In this document: positions 63,766 through 64,000 of the stretch, piece after piece | Layout of the letters: each line of letters begins with the position of its first letter | Position numbering within the stretch: the stretch's first letter is position 1 | From: Leptolyngbya sp. PCC 7375 | GTDB lineage: Bacteria; Cyanobacteriota; Cyanobacteriia; Phormidesmidales; Phormidesmidaceae | Assembly (NCBI RefSeq): GCF_000316115.1 | Contig: NZ_JH993795.1 | Coordinates: forward strand, 129,555-193,554 | Direction of reading: 5' to 3' | DNA length: 64,000 nt | Translations under genes and position numbers: made by a program | Notes under the pieces: generated by a model | Told to the model about the DNA's origin: nothing | Databases searched by the model: none | What the model saw: only the letters and a program-made list of their open reading frames with translations

Positions 63766-64000
63766 TCAGATGAGTGATTCCCGTTGTCTACGAGTAAACT
63801 TGTATTTTGGCAACACAAAACAATCCTAGCTGTAGGCAGGACTCCTACTTTGTTTGGAGGCTAAGGATAGAGACCCATAAGAACAGAACTGAGAATGTTC
63901 TATTTCACAGTGGTCTAAAGCACTTGAAAGTGCTGAATTTTAATTGTGTGCTTGTGCCTTATACAAATGAACTACTCATATTGACTTCACTGCTTATAGC

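Noticed and set aside
1..64000. tRNA or rRNA genes
   Set aside because: No cloverleaf-like or rRNA-like stretch was recognised by eye; a scan with a dedicated tRNA search would be decisive.

Overview
This window looks like part of a large conjugative cyanobacterial plasmid. GCGATCGC (HIP1-type) words recur. A DUF4278 protein, an iteron array next to a Rep-like gene, a ParA/ParB pair, a MobF relaxase and a VirB-like type IV secretion (T4SS) operon are all present. No rRNA, tRNA or core metabolic genes were seen. The genus cannot be named from the sequence alone.

Layout. (1) 1-5.2 kb: a complete diversity-generating retroelement (DGR). It has an Avd accessory protein, a reverse transcriptase and a template repeat (TR), plus two FGE/C-type-lectin-fold target genes whose variable repeats (VR) differ from the TR only at template adenines. 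A third homologue carries a diverged, apparently frozen VR. (2) 5.5-9.3 kb: replication module with a primase-like gene, 18 iterons and a Rep-like initiator. (3) 9.4-12.8 kb: an HTH-protein gene split by an IS21-family element. (4) 13.6-17.9 kb: a giant NACHT-type NTPase with a C-terminal nuclease motif. (5) 18.1-20.0 kb: parAB with four parS-like palindromes. (6) 20.1-25.7 kb: a tyrosine recombinase gene split by an ISKra4-family element, then small genes and gene debris. (7) 25.67-30.52 kb: a Tn3-family transposon with 38-bp terminal repeats. (8) 30.5-44.0 kb: T4SS operon, all on the minus strand, with its coupling-protein gene cut by the Tn3 element and its VirB8-like gene split by a 171-bp MITE. 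(9) 44.4-50.5 kb: relaxase, a repeat-rich candidate oriT/control region, accessory transfer genes and a Cas4-like nuclease. (10) 50.7-61.8 kb: an Mrr-NACHT (Avs-like) protein, a UmuD'-like/UmuC pair, a heptad-repeat exported protein, DUF4278 and a nucleosidase-KAP NTPase fusion. (11) 61.9-63.8 kb: a second, nearly identical copy of the primase-like gene.

Function. The backbone (replication, partition, transfer) is loaded with putative phage-defence proteins (two NACHT-type and one KAP-type NTPase), a mutagenic polymerase and a protein-diversifying DGR. At least four genes are broken by mobile elements. For three of them the uninterrupted reading frame can be restored exactly by removing the insert and one target duplication. 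The damage to VirB8 and the coupling protein suggests this copy may no longer transfer itself. The strongest candidates for new biology are the DGR and its hairpin-flanked VRs, the PNP-KAP fusion, the NACHT protein with a C-terminal nuclease, and a UmuD gene that begins exactly at the usual self-cleavage point.
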